Source of the DNA: Trichoplax sp. H2
Lineage: Eukaryota; Placozoa; Uniplacotomia; Trichoplacea
DNA length: 64,000 bases
Assembly (NCBI GenBank): GCA_003344405.1
Contig: NOWV01000101.1
Span: forward strand, 186,001-250,000
Reading direction: 5' to 3'
Numbering within the stretch: the first letter of the stretch is position 1; every line of letters starts with the position of its first letter. Below are positions 30,681-45,500 of the stretch, piece after piece. The notes beneath the pieces are model-generated. The model did not search any database. It worked only from the letters and a program-made list of their open reading frames with translations, and was not told where the DNA came from. The position numbers were made by a program, and so were the translations under genes.

Positions 30681-33600
30681 AAAATATTCATAAAATTGTC
30701 TTGATAGTTATGTTTAATTAAATTGAACTAAATCCATGTCAGTTATATTCTATAGCGGGAATATGTGTATAATGTAATTGATTAGCAACGCCCAGCTAGG
30801 TGTGGTATGCAAGATCAATATGATGAAATGATTTTCATCGCTGTCATGTTTATTTTCATATGCATTGCAATAAATTAGCGATGCGCCGTACAAAGCAAAA
30901 CTATGGGATAAATAGATAAAACTATAACAGAATCTAGGCTCTAAATTTCAGTGTACAATTTATCAACCAAGACAGGTACTCTATCATTATGCTGAAATAA
31001 ATTTATAATATAAGTGCTACGAGAATGGAGTCTGAGTTAGTAGCTGAATACAGAACGGAAGCGTGTACAATAGCTATAGTACGATTACGTGTATAGAACA
31101 AGTTCAGCAGAGAATCATTTATTTCTGTTCGTACTGAATTGTAAAAATGGATTATATCGGGCTGTCATGAGAGAGATTCTTTGCTACCTTATATAGTAGT
31201 TATGACTGGCAATAGATCTTATAATAGCAATATAAAATCACTTCGCTTGTACATGTTTTGACTTTGACTTCTGTTACTGCTTTTGCATGCTATATCTGTT
31301 TTTTCTAGCATGATTGATACTAGTAATTATCACAGTTAAAGAAACTTAAGTGTGTTCTATTTATGCATAATATTGAAAAAGTTAGATAACTTCGGTGTTT
31401 AACTTTCTGTATCGATGATCTGAGTTCACGGTTATTCTTCTATTTTTCAAATATTTATGGTTCACCATTGAGATATTTCTCTGAGTAAAGTTTCTGTTAC
31501 AGTGTATCAACAGGGCGTAAACTACTTTGGACTATTAGGTGAGGTATTACGTTTAATTTTATATCATTCTTTTTTGAAGTATTGCAGCTGCAGTTGATTC
31601 TAACTCTTTACGTTCTTAATGCCACTATAATTATTGCAACGTCCATTTAGAATAATTAAAATTTGTATATTTACTTTGCCATTTGCAATAGAATAGATTT
31701 CCGTACTACTATGAAATATGAATTAGTTATACTACTTTAAGGTTGGCTGATACTTTCGGGTAATAAATAGACTATGATTTTGTGAAAGTGACATCCGGTT
31801 GGTGATTTATGATGCCAATTTAAGAAATATGAGCATGATGTAACAGTATCGGATAGGATTATTGCCGATTCTTTATCCACCAATTTCAATCGCTATAGCT
31901 GTGCTTGTTGTTTCGTAAGAGTAATGTGACTTTATTGATAGTCCTGTTTGCGATACTGCAATTGAATTATTTTCTATACAGAATCTAGCTGCTTGTACAC
32001 GTAAGTACAGCAATCATGTAATGCAATAGAACGCAATCTTTTAGCTAGTCTAAGCTAACCAATTGCGCTTTGTTCTCTACTAATTCGTATTAACATTACA
32101 GTAACACTACAGTACATGCATCCTTTTTCAAAAGAGTTAAGCAACAGACTCTTTAATCATTTTACTCTTGCAAAAGCAGGTAATTACGGCGAATCCTAAT
32201 AATTTTTAGTTGTAATATGTCCTAAGTTCAGATATGGTAACTAAAATAATAGACAAGACGAGTTTGATTAGAGGCAGACTATGGTGTAAATAATAAATGC
32301 TTCGATACCTACAAGCCTTTGGATCATGATTTATCCTATGTAAATTTGATATCCGAACTTTGACAGCTACTAATAATTTACTAATGCTTTATGATAGCGC
32401 AATGATCAAAAGCTAATATTACTATTGAAAATAGTTCGTATGCAGTTGAACTCATTAATCAATAGTTGTTATTACGCTTTGCCAGAGAACCGTAACTTTG
32501 CTATTGAAATCAAATAATCTACATTATACGAGTCTTTATTATTAAATTGTGGCCAGATTATGATTGATCATATTTGGATACATTCTAATCATGTGATATT
32601 TGCTAGGTTAGCCATAGTACTGTATAGTATGATCGTAACCTTTCAATTGTGCGTGTGAAATCAAGTCTTGATATATTTTAATACTATTTACTCAAATTTA
32701 GAACATTTAAAAAGTACTTACTGTAAAATAATGGATTAAGTATTCCATTTTTTTCGTCTTTTGCATTTCTGCATAACTGCCTACTTATTCATTTTGAGCC
32801 AAGTAGCAATATCAAAAGTATACTATGTAACTGAGTAGATTATTGTATAATTTTTATGACACAGGGATGCGTACAAGTACTGGTTCCGTATATTTCAGGC
32901 AGGCAGTTTTTTGATTTCTTCAGATGGAATATTTTTTTCTATAAAGTTATACATAAAAAATTGATTGCTACAGCTAATGACTATGCCGTAATTGGTAATA
33001 AATTGAATTGAATATTGTTGATACTACTGTGCTGCCTAAAATTTCCGTCAAGTATAATTTCGATCTTAGTGTGATGTCAATTTCTACCATCAATCAACTA
33101 TTCGTAGACGCGTATTAATTAAATCGTCCTATTCGTCAGAGTGTAAAACTCATTAATCACAAGGGTATTTTAATCATTTCTTGACATTTTAGATAGATAC
33201 AAAGGAAATTTAGAATGATATGGCTCATTGGTATATTAACAGTAGGTATTATCAATCAAAATAGTATGTAGTGTTGCATAATTATAATACAATTAGTGAA
33301 GTATGACTATGATGCAGGCGTTCTACTCCTCCCCTTTTCCTCCTGTTTCACGAATAGCTTCCACATATGTTGTAGTTGACTTTAAATGATTTTATTATTT
33401 TTGAATTCATAACGTATTTTAGTTGTGTATTGGTTAACTTTTTGTATTTGTTTTACTCGTTCAACATCTGATAGCTTTTTATAGGTGATCCTATTGAGGT
33501 TTTAGTATTTTAATAACTCATTCCAACTTAGAATCTATTGATCATGATTATGATAAGGTAGTTATAGGACAATATTTGTATGGAGTGTAATTTTCTTTAT

Positions 33601-34017
33601 ATCCGAAAAATGGGGTCTTTTCAGACCTGAAGCCAGTTTAGAAGCTTAGCGTGAAATAGATTGCATCATTTCGAAATATGGATAATTTAAACATTGCTGC
33701 AGTGTGCTATACTATTGACAAGAACATTTACCATTCTCTAAATAGCCAGCCAACAACGTTGGATCTAATAACGAGGCGTTTATCTAAGCATTACCGGATT
33801 AAAAATCTTCTATCTTTGAACTAATGAAGAAGGAAAATGGTGTAATAACTAAGAATACGCATTGGAAGTTGAGATATTTTCCTTGCTGTTACAGTAGTCG
33901 TGTCAAATATACATGTGAAATATAAATTTAAGCAGGAATGGCGAATGGTTATGTTGACGTTAACCAACGGAAAAAAGTATAGAGTATGTGTATGTACATA
34001 TTAAGCATAACTATGCG
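30681..34017. other. intergenic, no gene seen
   Basis: AT-rich with no open frame that looks coding on either strand. No arrays were noticed. Confidence 0.45.
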
Positions 34018-34043
34018 TATATATATATAGAGAGAGAGAGAGG
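34018..34043. repeat. compound (TA)n(GA)n microsatellite
   Basis: About six TA units run directly into about seven GA units. Confidence 0.9.
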
Positions 34044-34194
34044 CGGGTAGACGTGTATTTTGTTGAAAGGAGAGAGCATAGTATGAGGAATATTCTATAG
34101 GAGTTAAGATATAGCTCACAGACGCAGTACCGGCGAAATAGTTAACAAATTGCATATGGCAATGAAACCAAAGCAAAAACATAGTAGAATTGCT

Positions 34195-34400
34195 AATACC
34201 AGAGACTACTCTTTAGACTTTTTGGGTATTTTAAAAAAATGAACATTTTCGATGAGAAAATAGTCAAGTCTAATCGATTGCTGGCAGCAGACTTGCTATT
34301 ACCAGCAATTATTCTTTAGACTCCTTGCTGATACTACGGGCATTATAGATTTTTGAGAATGAACATTTTTAATGAGAAAATGAGGAAGTTTAATCGACGC
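34195..34400. repeat. diverged two-copy tandem duplication, about 105-120-bp unit
   Basis: Copy one (CTCTTTAGAC...GAACATTTTCGATGAGAAAAT...TAATCGA) and copy two (TTCTTTAGAC...GAACATTTTTAATGAGAAAAT...TAATCGA) share order and spacing with scattered substitutions and indels. Confidence 0.75.
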
Positions 34401-35343
34401 TATTGTATTGCAGTCTCTGTACACCAGTAGTTGATTTACTGACTAGCAGATTCATAACGAGTATTTTGGTGATCAATTCATTAAAATTGTGACGTGTAAC
34501 GAAGGCTATTTCTGATCGTAAGTTTAACAATGTATGGGAACAACTTTATGAAATTAGTTAAGCACCAACATATTATCCAAGTCGAGCTGTATATTGAATA
34601 CGCATTTTATCTATGCTCTGTGAGAGTACGTGTTGAGCTCTATCATACCATGTTAATTTACTGTACTACAGCTTAGTAATATGGTGGCAGCAGTGCAACT
34701 ATATTACTAGTTTAATCACGTCCTATCGCTTTTTTTTTGACAGAGACCGCTGTTGTGTATTGAGTAAAAGAAAGCCTATAATCAATTACAGTATACGATA
34801 ACCACAGTTCACTTTTCAATAGAATAATTATATATAAATAGATATACTGTACTCGCAGATAGATATCACAATTCTAGCATTACCGATATACTCGTATGCA
34901 TCCATGCATTTCACAAATAACATAATTCACTCTAGTGTGATCAATAATAAGTTATAAGAAAACGTAGATTGAATTAAAGCATCTTTTGAGCCGTTAGCGA
35001 GTGTATTATCCAATATACGCTATACCTGCATATAATATTTATCGTATATTATGGTGATAAGGTCATTTAAAATATAATCATCAAACAAAGAAATTGCAGT
35101 TTCTTGTACACTTCGCTTTATTACATAAACTAGTACAGTAAGTAGCATGGATTATTTGATTTTCATCTTAAGCTAATTAAGGGCTGCCCTACAATCATGC
35201 AAGCGTATATACGTATATAATAAATCAACTCAATGGAATCTAGCGTAGACAAGAAGGAAACCATATCTCCATCTTAATATGGCTGGACGGGATTGTGTAC
35301 CAGGTAGTCCAGTAGTCGTCGTTGGTAGTGGGGGCCCGTTTGT

Positions 35344-36055
35344 GCACTTTCTTAACTCAGTCCATTAGAGTACAACTATAATACTGTACGCTTGGACATT
35401 TATACTGAACTACTTAGTAGAGGAGTCTCTCTCGATCTGCCAAGTTCCATTCGATGATTATTAATTCTTGTTACGGCCCGTTAAATTGAACTAAAGTAAA
35501 GGTAAAGTAGAAATAGTTCACCTTGGAGTGTACAGTATCTCTACTTTATTTTCTGATTCTTTTTGTAGAATAGTAGACAAGATACAAGGGCACTTTGTCA
35601 GCTCAGTCCATTAGAATATAACTATAGTCCTATACACTTGGACATTTATACTGGACAGTAGAGGGGTCTCTGTCGATCTGCTAAGTTCCTTTCTATGATT
35701 ATTAATGTTAAGACCCGTTAAATTGAAATGAAGTGAAGGCAAAGTAGAAGTAGTTTACCTTGGAGCGTACAGTATCTCTACTTTATTTTGGAATTCTTTT
35801 TGTAGAATAGCAGACAAGATGCAAAGGCACTTTGTCAACTTAGTCAATTAGAGTACAACTATAATACTGTATAGTGTACAGTAGAGAGGCCTGTGTCGAT
35901 CTGCCAAGTTCCATTCGATGATTATTAATTATTGTTACGACCCGTTCAATTGAAATAAAATGAAGGTAAAGTAGAACTAGTTCTGCTTGGAGAGTACAGT
36001 ATCTCTACTTTATTTTCTGATTCTTTTAGTAGAATAGTAGACAAGATACAAGGGT
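35344..36055. repeat. tandem array, about 240-bp unit, three copies
   Basis: GCACTTT(C/G)T starts at 35344, 35590 and 35827. Each copy contains AGTACAACTATA-like sequence, CGATCTGCCAAGTTCC, ATGATTATTAAT, CCCGTTAAATTGAA, CAGTATCTCTACTTTATTTT and TAGACAAGAT. Copy three has a short internal deletion. Confidence 0.92.
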
Positions 36056-36355
36056 ATGCAGACTGTCATGAAATTAGAATTTCAACTTAGAATTCGCTAT
36101 TCCAGAGCCAGATATCCACTGACAAGACGGAAGGACATCTGCTATCCTCTATACTACAGTACAACTGTAGTAGCTAGACTCCGGACCACGACGTTACTTC
36201 GATTCAAAATGGAGAAAATGTACTTGCTGCACTGACTGCTTCCACACTGTAACCAGTAGACCACAACGATGTTGTACTTTTCCACTAGTATGATGTCGTA
36301 AAGGACTACTAACTACTCTTTAATAGAGTCAGACGACTGTGAAGTCGACTGACAA

Positions 36356-36405
36356 GGACTACTCTACTAAATAATGAAAAAATTTTGATTTTAGTGGAGT
36401 AGTCC
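36356..36405. repeat. inverted repeat, 16-bp arms with one mismatch
   Basis: GGACTACTCTACTAAA (36356-36371) pairs with TTTAGTGGAGTAGTCC (36390-36405) across an 18-base AT-rich loop. Confidence 0.85.
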
Positions 36406-37224
36406 GTTCTAATGAACTACATGGTGATAGCTTATTTATTATGGCTATAAGTGTGTATACAGCCCTCAAAACAAGCTTATTAAACAGCAAGTGGAGACTT
36501 TATTATTAGGTCTTTAAACCTTCTATGCTTGAGATTGTACTATTACTCTAGACTCAGCAATCAGCGGTCCCTGCGCCCAACTATAATGGAGTCATTTCTT
36601 TTTCTTGATCAGAGAGAAGGACAAGAATTAGCCATGGAGTAGAAAATAAGGCGAGCACTTGTCATTTTTCTGGTCATTCTACTATACGCTAGCACTGAAA
36701 GCGTGTACTAAAGCAACGCATTCGCTCGTGAGAGGATGACCATCGTAGTCACTGTAGAGTGTATCGTTTACGATAGACATTTCAGTTAAAATGACCAGCA
36801 ATTTAGTCGGTTCGCCTATTTTGACTAGACGGTACCACGGCTTTCTGTCCGCTGTCTGTCTTCTTTTGTAGCCCCTCTGCAATCACGGGTGTCAGTCTTG
36901 GTCAGAAGGACGGATAGACAGCACCGATTCGTCGACCTCCACCGTGGAGAGAGAGAATAACATCCATTAATAAATAACTCGACGCTGCGTTGACGTAATA
37001 AGAGGAAAAAGCAAATCTTTCTTCCACATCCAAGTCTATATCATTTCTCCTCCTCCAAATTGACCAATCTAGCACTTACTGATTGCTTTGAAAGGTATGT
37101 AAAAATAGCCGATTCTGTTCAAGAGTTGAAAATCAATCTTTTCCATCTTTAAACGTGTCATAGTCGTGTCAAAGTGCTCTCCCTCAGTCACTGCAAGTTA
37201 ATTAGCCGGTGTTGATGCAAGTTG

Positions 37225-37246
37225 ATTAGCATTGGCGAATGCTAAT
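37225..37246. repeat. short hairpin, 9-bp stem
   Basis: ATTAGCATT pairs perfectly with AATGCTAAT across a GGCG loop. Confidence 0.7.
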
Positions 37247-37383
37247 GGACACCGCTTGATTTCATTTTCACTCCATCATTGCACAGCAGGGCATTTTACA
37301 TTAGAATGATTATTTTAAAATGACTTGATGATAGCAATCATTTTTGAACTGTACTGTCGAAAGGAACAGTTGATTTCTTTCGT

Positions 37384-37415
37384 GTCCTATCGATCGAGAC
37401 AGCGATCGATAGGAC
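37384..37415. repeat. perfect hairpin, 13-bp stem, 6-base loop
   Basis: GTCCTATCGATCG pairs perfectly with CGATCGATAGGAC across AGACAG. No T-run follows and no gene abuts it, so its role is unknown. Confidence 0.85.
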
Positions 37416-40400
37416 TACTGTACACTTGTACAATGTACGGTAAGATGGAGGCTCTAGTCTTGATGTCGAATACAAGAGTCAAGTTAAATATTTAAAAAAT
37501 GGTTGAAAATATGGATACAAGTCTGTAGATTGCCGATGCAGTACCTTGTGTCTAGTCTAGTTTAGTGTGTTAATTGGTCAAGACAGAGTCATATCCTAAG
37601 TAGGCTAAGATAACCTTGTCTATGGAGAAATTTCTTCAGATCGCGTTCAACTACAGTACTGTACAAATTGTACAAATGGACAAGCATCGAGTAGAGCAAT
37701 AATCCATCTCAAAATGCCATCATCGATCACCAGCTTTGCACACACATTCTCTCTTCTTCTATCAGTGATCGATCATGGTAGCTTGATTGTAGAATCGAAG
37801 CCCGCTAGACAGTATCCTAGTTGTGAAAGAAATCAAAATGTACCCGATTGTTCTTTCTACACCATTCATACAACTGGGTCGTTAAGAAAACATTTGCAGC
37901 TAACTTGTTTTCTCATCTATTATCCTGGGCAAATACTATTACATGTGTGTTTTACGACTCTCTATCGCTATTGAAAAAATCATCAACCTCATCGAATTAA
38001 AAGGAAAAGGAATAGTCATTGTAAGAGGAAACCACGCACTATTCACTATTTTCCAATAACGATTAGCTTAAGCAATCGTCATTGATCAGTCTCTTGCTCT
38101 GACTACACCGTCAATGAATTGCGCTACCGCGAACTAAATTGCCTAAGCTGAGTAAGTGTTGACAAAGGATTGTTGATTTGACTATCCAATTGAAACATCC
38201 CATCCATCATGAGCTCCTTGGCGATTTTAGCCATCACATTCATCCAGTATCGAATAAATTTCAAAAAACAACATTCTCTCCCTACTGACTACCTACTTTA
38301 CCCTATTCTCACCAGTATCTCTTGGATATAGTACTATTTTCAACACTTTTGATCAATATACCCAATGGAACAGATACTGTAGAACTAATAACACGTTCAG
38401 TTTGGAGATTGTCAGTGGTGTTGTTAATTTATTTCTTGGACATTTTAAAAGGCGTCAAAACCGAGATTTGTCAAGATGAAAAGTTTTTTCTCTTATTAAC
38501 TTACTCTCTCTTGACTCTTATCACAGCCGCTTTAGACTATAGAGGATTTATTTCGTCATTAATAATTTACTTTGATCGATAGCTAGTGCTACCTGATGGC
38601 GATTTTCGGATGGATCACCATGCATTGAATGGGGTGTTGTAAGCCTTCGAGTTTTTCTTTCCCTTCACTACTCTGTTGGTCCTACCATGATGATGACTAT
38701 ATAAACTTGTTCAGTTCTTGAGAAATGAGCTATCATCAGTCAAGTTGAATACGAGTAAACTTGGTGGTCTGATGATCGATACTGTATTATTGATTAGCAT
38801 TTTTTGACACTATGAGTGATTAGCATTAATACCAGGTGCTTTTTATCCGACGATAACAAGCCAATAGAATGGTTAGAAGCTATTTGAACAGGGATAGCGC
38901 CACTAACTCGATAGCCGATTGTATTACAACTTGTCTACCATCAAAATCATGATCATCAATCATGGTACCATGGTATATTCAACATGGCATGGAATAGGAT
39001 TGATTTTCAACATCGATGATTTGTTGTAGTAGGCAATTTATTATACCTATCCGATTCGATCGACGCAATTGGCTGTTAGCGGTAGGCTATAGCATCATTT
39101 CAATGGTATATAACATATGGATAGTTTAAAAAGAATTCATTTTTCTTTTCGGGGGGTTACAATATTGACTGTGATCACTCATATTAAAACTACAAGTCAT
39201 GCCAATCATGTTGCTTGATTCTTGGCAATACTTTCGGCTAATTTACGGTACATGATCACTGTATCTTGCTAGTCTTGACCGTTTGATAAGATGCTATTTT
39301 TACCATCCAACCTATTTGCTTTTCTACAACGATGGTAGAATAGTGTCTTGCTCAATCGGAGATATTATTCTTGATGAGTATTGTTGGGTGGCAGTTATGG
39401 CGCTTACAATTAATTTATCCATGTCCGTCAAGGCTGACAGGCTATTTTCTTCCTTTCCAAAGCTGGACAAAATTCTTCTCTTTGTTATGATTTAAATAAA
39501 AAAAAAAAATAGGGGAATTTTTTTGTCCTTACAAGTGCCTACAAGTCTAGTGTATCATGGAATAGTTGAAGTTTATCACTGTAACCATCTATTGGTAAGG
39601 AATAGATCATATTATAGGTAGATGTTTCTGTTGAGGGATAATATGCTGTGCAAAGAGCTTAATTTGTGTGTCGAGCACCTTTTCTACATTTCAATTCTGG
39701 CTATAACATGATCAAGATAAGTTCTTTGTCAGAAAAATGGCTATTTTGACCGGGACCATCATATTGAAATCGACTGTACTAGATGGATAAAGCACTTCCC
39801 TGTTGATTGCTATTATTAGAGCAATTTAGCTTTCAATATACAGGAGGGGACATTAAATTGTAAGGCTAAATGGAGAGCTATGGCATGGTCCAGTAGGACA
39901 GTTATTTCTTTTCCCTCTCTCTCTTCAATATTATTTTCTCGACAATAGCCATGATTAATATCCTTGCTTTAGTGGTCAGCCTGCAAGGTATTTACAGCAT
40001 TGATCATCATAATGGCGTAATATTGAAAGAAAAACACACGATTCATCCATGTACACCACCTGCTGCGTAATTCCTCTCCACTAATTTAACCTGCAAAATA
40101 TTCAATATCGACTCTTCTAAGGAAAAAGTTCTTTTGGGGGCCATTTTGGAATTTACAATACACCACCCACTATGGTACTGCAGTGTAGAAAATGAATTTT
40201 TCAATAGTAAGATTTCTTATTGCCTTTACTGCTTAGGAGTTGGTGGATTTCCATCATCAATATTCATGATGTATCCTACTCATTTTATAAATTTGGACCG
40301 ATTTTCTAGGGTGTTTCAATCAACATTTTTTTCTGGGGGGGGGGGGAAATTTCTTTTTAATTCAATTTGAATTGAACTTTTAATTATATTTTTCTTCATT

Positions 40401-42599
40401 TCTTTGCTAATTTTACAAGTCTTATCTACAGCAATTCAGATAATCTACTTGCAATACAACTTCTACTAAGATAATGACTGACACATAAGATTTAATCCAT
40501 CACTTTAGCCACTCTTGTCGATAGAGAATAGATGAACAAAGTTCTTTTTTTTCACTGTCATTGCAATTCCACTCGCTATCGATATTCTTAAAATATTTTC
40601 CAAATGGATTGATTGAGGATATGACTTCATGTTTACTCGTCGCTCAATCAATCCATCCTTACTGTCTTTCATAGTGGAATTGGAAATGTAATTTTTCATT
40701 CGCAATATCCATTCACAGAAATAATTTCCGCTTTGAATTTTAAATGCTACAACAGTTGAAATGATTTTTTTTTCTTCTAAATCTGTTGCTTTTGAGTTTC
40801 TCAATGACTTTTGCTTAAAGGCTATTTTGAATATAGTTTGACCGCGATAATTTTATCTGAAAAATGGAACAACCACGCCAAAAATAGTAGATACAAGGCA
40901 AGAACAGTACTATCGCTTTATTAACAACGAGTTCTTTCTCTTATAGGCAATTATATTATTGTGGCTCATCATTCCATAGGACACAAACCTGCATCCATGA
41001 CGACTGAACTTTTAGAATATCGACAAGAAGTTTAAAAAGATTATTGTAAGCTGGTGATAGCTAATTGGGGGCGATACCATTTCCAATATCGTCAATAATT
41101 AATTATTGAATTAATCTTCGCCATTCAATCTCCGCTTGAACAAGGTTAGTATGATTAATACAACATCGATGCATTATCCTTCGTCAAGTGTTGAATTGTT
41201 CTACAATGTTATGGCCTAATCATCATCAAATAACTATTCACAGTGACGATATCCTTTTGCCTTGATTAGCACGTAATTATTATTTGGATTATATTAACGA
41301 TAAACATATGGGCGGCTAATTAGTCCAAAGTGATCCTAATTTGACCCAATTGCATTGAGTATCACTAAATTGAGACATAATGGATAAAAATATGACATAG
41401 CAGTACTAATTCCATGGATACTTGTATTTAAAGTAGTGCCAAGTGTGAGTATGAATTGAAAAGAACGATTGAAACATGGCGATGAAAAGGATAGTTCAAT
41501 TCGGATCGATCAGTTAGGCAATTATGCAAGTCAAATTGCAGTCTGTTTTTTTCTACATATTGATTCGTTATTCATCGATAGTACTGTACATGCATAATAT
41601 ACTCTTATTGTTATTTCATCAACATTGATGTTAAAATGTTTTCTTCTCCCTAATTTGACCATTGTTGCAATTAGATTTGAAAAGCAGTGATAACTTATAG
41701 AATGTTTAATGGAGATGACGTATAACTGAGTTTGTACTTTTTAGTCCACTTGCTAGCGTATTAGAATAGAAATGATCGAGAATTGAATACGGATAGGGAC
41801 AAAAAAATAACGGGAAAAAATAGTAGTTATCAAAAGTAACTCTTCATTAGCATTTATAGTCTAGTATAAACATGACAACTTTTAATAGGATATTATAGCC
41901 AAGGATAGAATTTTAGATTTTCTAAATCCATGACAAAGTTGATCATTCAAGTAGTCAGTGACAAGCTAGGGAGGATTAACCTACACTAATTATCTAATTT
42001 CTTTATACGTTTAAATAATTATTCATTTCTAGGTCGATTTTTTGACATTATCCACTCAGTTTTGATCGATTCAACAACACTATTAAAAGCTTTTACAAAA
42101 TACGAGTAACATCCTACTCTACTACTTCATAGTAATAGAGAATAGCATGGAAAGATTCCATGTGTACATATATAATATATACGATAAGTAAGGAATCAAC
42201 CAAATGATTGTCTTTGATGGGCTTTCCTTAGGGAATTTCGAATGAAATTACTACAAATTTACAATTAAAGATGCTTTTTATCTTAGTTGTAACACTAATT
42301 AGAAACTCTTGTGGTATATGAGTGTGTTTTTAAAGTCTTCAAATTGAAATAACAAGACATAAGTGGATACGAATTTCTTATTATAACTTTTAATTTAATT
42401 GAACATTATTATTATACTTCTATAATCGACTTATGTACCTTTTTTGAATATTATGTATTTATAATAAATCATGATAATGAACTAATGATACATGTGTTAA
42501 TAAATAGGATACAAAAAATAATATATGTAGAGTACTTTATTTCGTCAGTACTTGAATTGGATTTTTTATTTTTCAAAATAGAAGAATTCAAATTTCAAG

Positions 42600-45500
42600 A
42601 TGGAAGATTTAAAAACTCAATTAGATGAAAAAACCACTGCATTAAAAAACCTGCAACAATATCATGATAAGATGCAAGAAGATGCTAAAGAGGAAACTGA
42701 AGCCCTAATTTCTCAAGTTAAAAGTTTACAAGATCAACTACTTGAGGTGAAATATAAATATAAAAAGTAAACTGAGTAAAATGTTCTTGACATTTTTGCT
42801 TATATAAAGTGAAGTAGTAGTCTTGGTATGGGATGGAAATGGATTTCTTTAAATTATTTTTTAATTTAAATATCTTAAAATTAGCTTACTAATTACTTCC
42901 TTTAACATTCTCATTGTGTCTCCTGTCATATAATAACGGTTAAAATGGTATTAACGTCTACTATAGAGACGTATGTAATCATTTTCTCGGTGTTAAGAAT
43001 AAAAAAAAAAGTTCTATCGATTGCCTTTTACTAAATGTTAAATCTATTCTGTTATAGGTGAATGATCTTATGGAAGTAAAAAGTCTAGAAACGCTAAATA
43101 GAGATCAAAATGAAACGGATAAACTAGATGCAATGATCAAGCGTAATAAGAATTTGGAACAAACAATTTCAAACCTTTGGGAAAAGTTAGAACAGAAGAA
43201 CAATGAATTAAAATCTTCTGTTAATAATAGTGGTAATTATATATCTCCGTTATCCAACGCGGAAAACACATTAAATCCTACGCAACAAAGCTTATTAGAT
43301 TTACCAAGTGCTCAAATATCATTTCAAGCTCTATTATCCAAGTTAATGCTTCCATCTGATTTACAAACTGATCTATATAATTCATTTCATCAGTACTATA
43401 ACTCGGTCAGTTGTCTTCACAATTTATTTGAACTAGATGACAACGCCATATTAAAATCGGATGGAAAAGACGAAAATAAAATTGCAACCAATGAAAGTAA
43501 TACTGATTTAGTTGAAAAGTTAAAATATCGCCTTCAAGGAATCGCAAGCTCGATACAATCTATTGCTCAGTATATTTATAAATTAAGTCAAGCGTTAGGT
43601 GTGGATGGAATTAAAAATAATCGTAATTTGGATACAGCTAACAGTAAAGATCATGATTTAGAAGAAATCGAATCTCAGCTACATCAAAATTATAATGAAA
43701 TTATCCAGTGGATTTCAATACAGAATTCGTTAGCTGTTGAAAAAATTCAAAAATCAAAAGACCAACGTATACAACAACTAGAAGAAGCTATTAATAATCA
43801 AGATAATCAATTAATTCAATTAAATCAAATGAAAGATAAATTTGAAAACGAATTGCTAACTCAAGATCGACAAAGTACCAATCATATTGATAAACTAACT
43901 CAAAAATTAACCGATTTTAAGGATGAAAATTCTCATTTAAATCGTAAATGCCTAGAACTTGAAAGTTTATTAAAAAAGGCTACTGATGACTTTCACCAGA
44001 AAAATAAATCGTATGTACAACAGTGTCAAGGTATCCAATTTAAAATTGAGGATATGATCGTTACCAATCGACAAGAACTTGATCTACTACAGAAAGAATA
44101 CGAATTAAATAATTCAATAGACGGCGTAACAGCAGATAGTGGTAACAATTCTATTCAATTGCTTGACACGGAAGAAATTAAGATTCAGCGTAAAGAGTCG
44201 TTGAAAGAGTTAGAAATGAAATGGGAAGAATTACTTCATAGTGCTAAGATGGAAATTGTATCACTTAAAGAACAACACAATCATGAAATACAACTTCTTG
44301 ATGAAAAATATCGTGCAGATGTTGATAAATTACAAAAGAAATTAGAAGATAAGCCATTCAATGAAGCTGAAAATAAGAATCAAGAAGAAGAACTAATATC
44401 ATCTAATTATGGTAATGTTGTACTGCGAAAAAAGAATCGGAAGCAAAATAATATGCGTCCTTGGAATACTAATATCAAGTCCGATCAAGCCATTAAGTCG
44501 GCACTACTGAACGGCGATCAATCACAGCCGTCATCGTCAATAGTTACAGACAAATTGAATATAAATACTAACCGTATTGAAAATTTAAAAGTGCAATTTC
44601 ATCAAGAGATCACTAATTTGCTCACTCAAATTGATCGCTTAATTGTTAGTGAAAATGCAGATAATCAACAATTGCAAGCATGGGCAACTGCAATTCAACA
44701 ACTTCATACGGTTTATCAAGCTGAAGTGGATCTTTTATTTCAAGAATATAAAATTTTACAGCAGTCATTATCGATTGACAAACAACAAATAATTGATAAC
44801 TTAACTAAGCAACATCATGAAAATATACAAAAATTGAAGGAAACACTTGCTGCTGAAGCAGCAGAAAATGATTCAGTTAAGAGAAAAGAACTTGAAGATC
44901 ATTTTAATGAAAATTTGATTAATGTAACTGAAACTATAGAAAAACAATGTCAACAACATTACAAGGAAGAATTATCTATCATACAGAAACAAATGAATAA
45001 AGAAATAGATGACATGAAAAAGAGACATCATCAAGAATGGCTTGATTCACAAGATAAGGAAATCAATTTTTCATTAGCACTAGAAAATTTATCTGTGGAT
45101 CAGCAAAATTATCATCAAATATTACTTAAGAAAGAGGATGAAATATCGTCTAGATTGGAGCAATTTTGCGTTACCGAATTGGAATTGTTGAGAAATAAGT
45201 TAAGTACACTTGATGATAAAACATCAATTATCGATCAGTTGCAAGACAGCTTACTTCACTATAAACGTACCATGTTACAATTCATGTTTGAAGAAATACA
45301 GAAATATTACCAAAGTCATCAAGATGTAATAAACACATATCATCACAAAGTGGAAGCAAAAATGATGAATCTATACCAACAAGGTCTGGATAATGTACGT
45401 CAACAACATGAAGATAATATGAAAAAGATAAAAGAGGAAACTACAGCAACTTTAACATCACATCATGAAGTAGCTATGGCCCAGTTGAAAGATAATTACC

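Larger units (their letters stand above)
36056..42581. other. gene-poor region with scattered hairpins and homopolymers
   Basis: No convincing gene. Open stretches of 66-99 codons (36682-36882 minus, 37714-37974 plus, 38322-38582 plus, 40134-40370 plus, 40505-40804 minus) show no motif, no coding-like composition and no exon context. A 12-base A run is at 39498-39509 and a 12-base G run at 40335-40346. The palindrome CATGGTACCATG at 38961-38972 resembles the core of the satellite near 10-12 kb. The right end should contain the promoter of the coiled-coil gene starting at 42600. Confidence 0.5.

Noticed and set aside
36682-36882. 66-codon minus-strand frame in a slightly GC-richer stretch
   Set aside because: No recognisable family and no flanking exon. 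Kept only as a mention in the region entry.
38322-38582. 86-codon plus-strand frame with hydrophobic segments
   Set aside because: Hydrophobicity follows from T-rich DNA. No ATG start in good context, no homologue recalled.
40505-40804. 99-codon minus-strand frame
   Set aside because: Best of the orphan frames in the desert, but it lacks an ATG start, motif and exon context.
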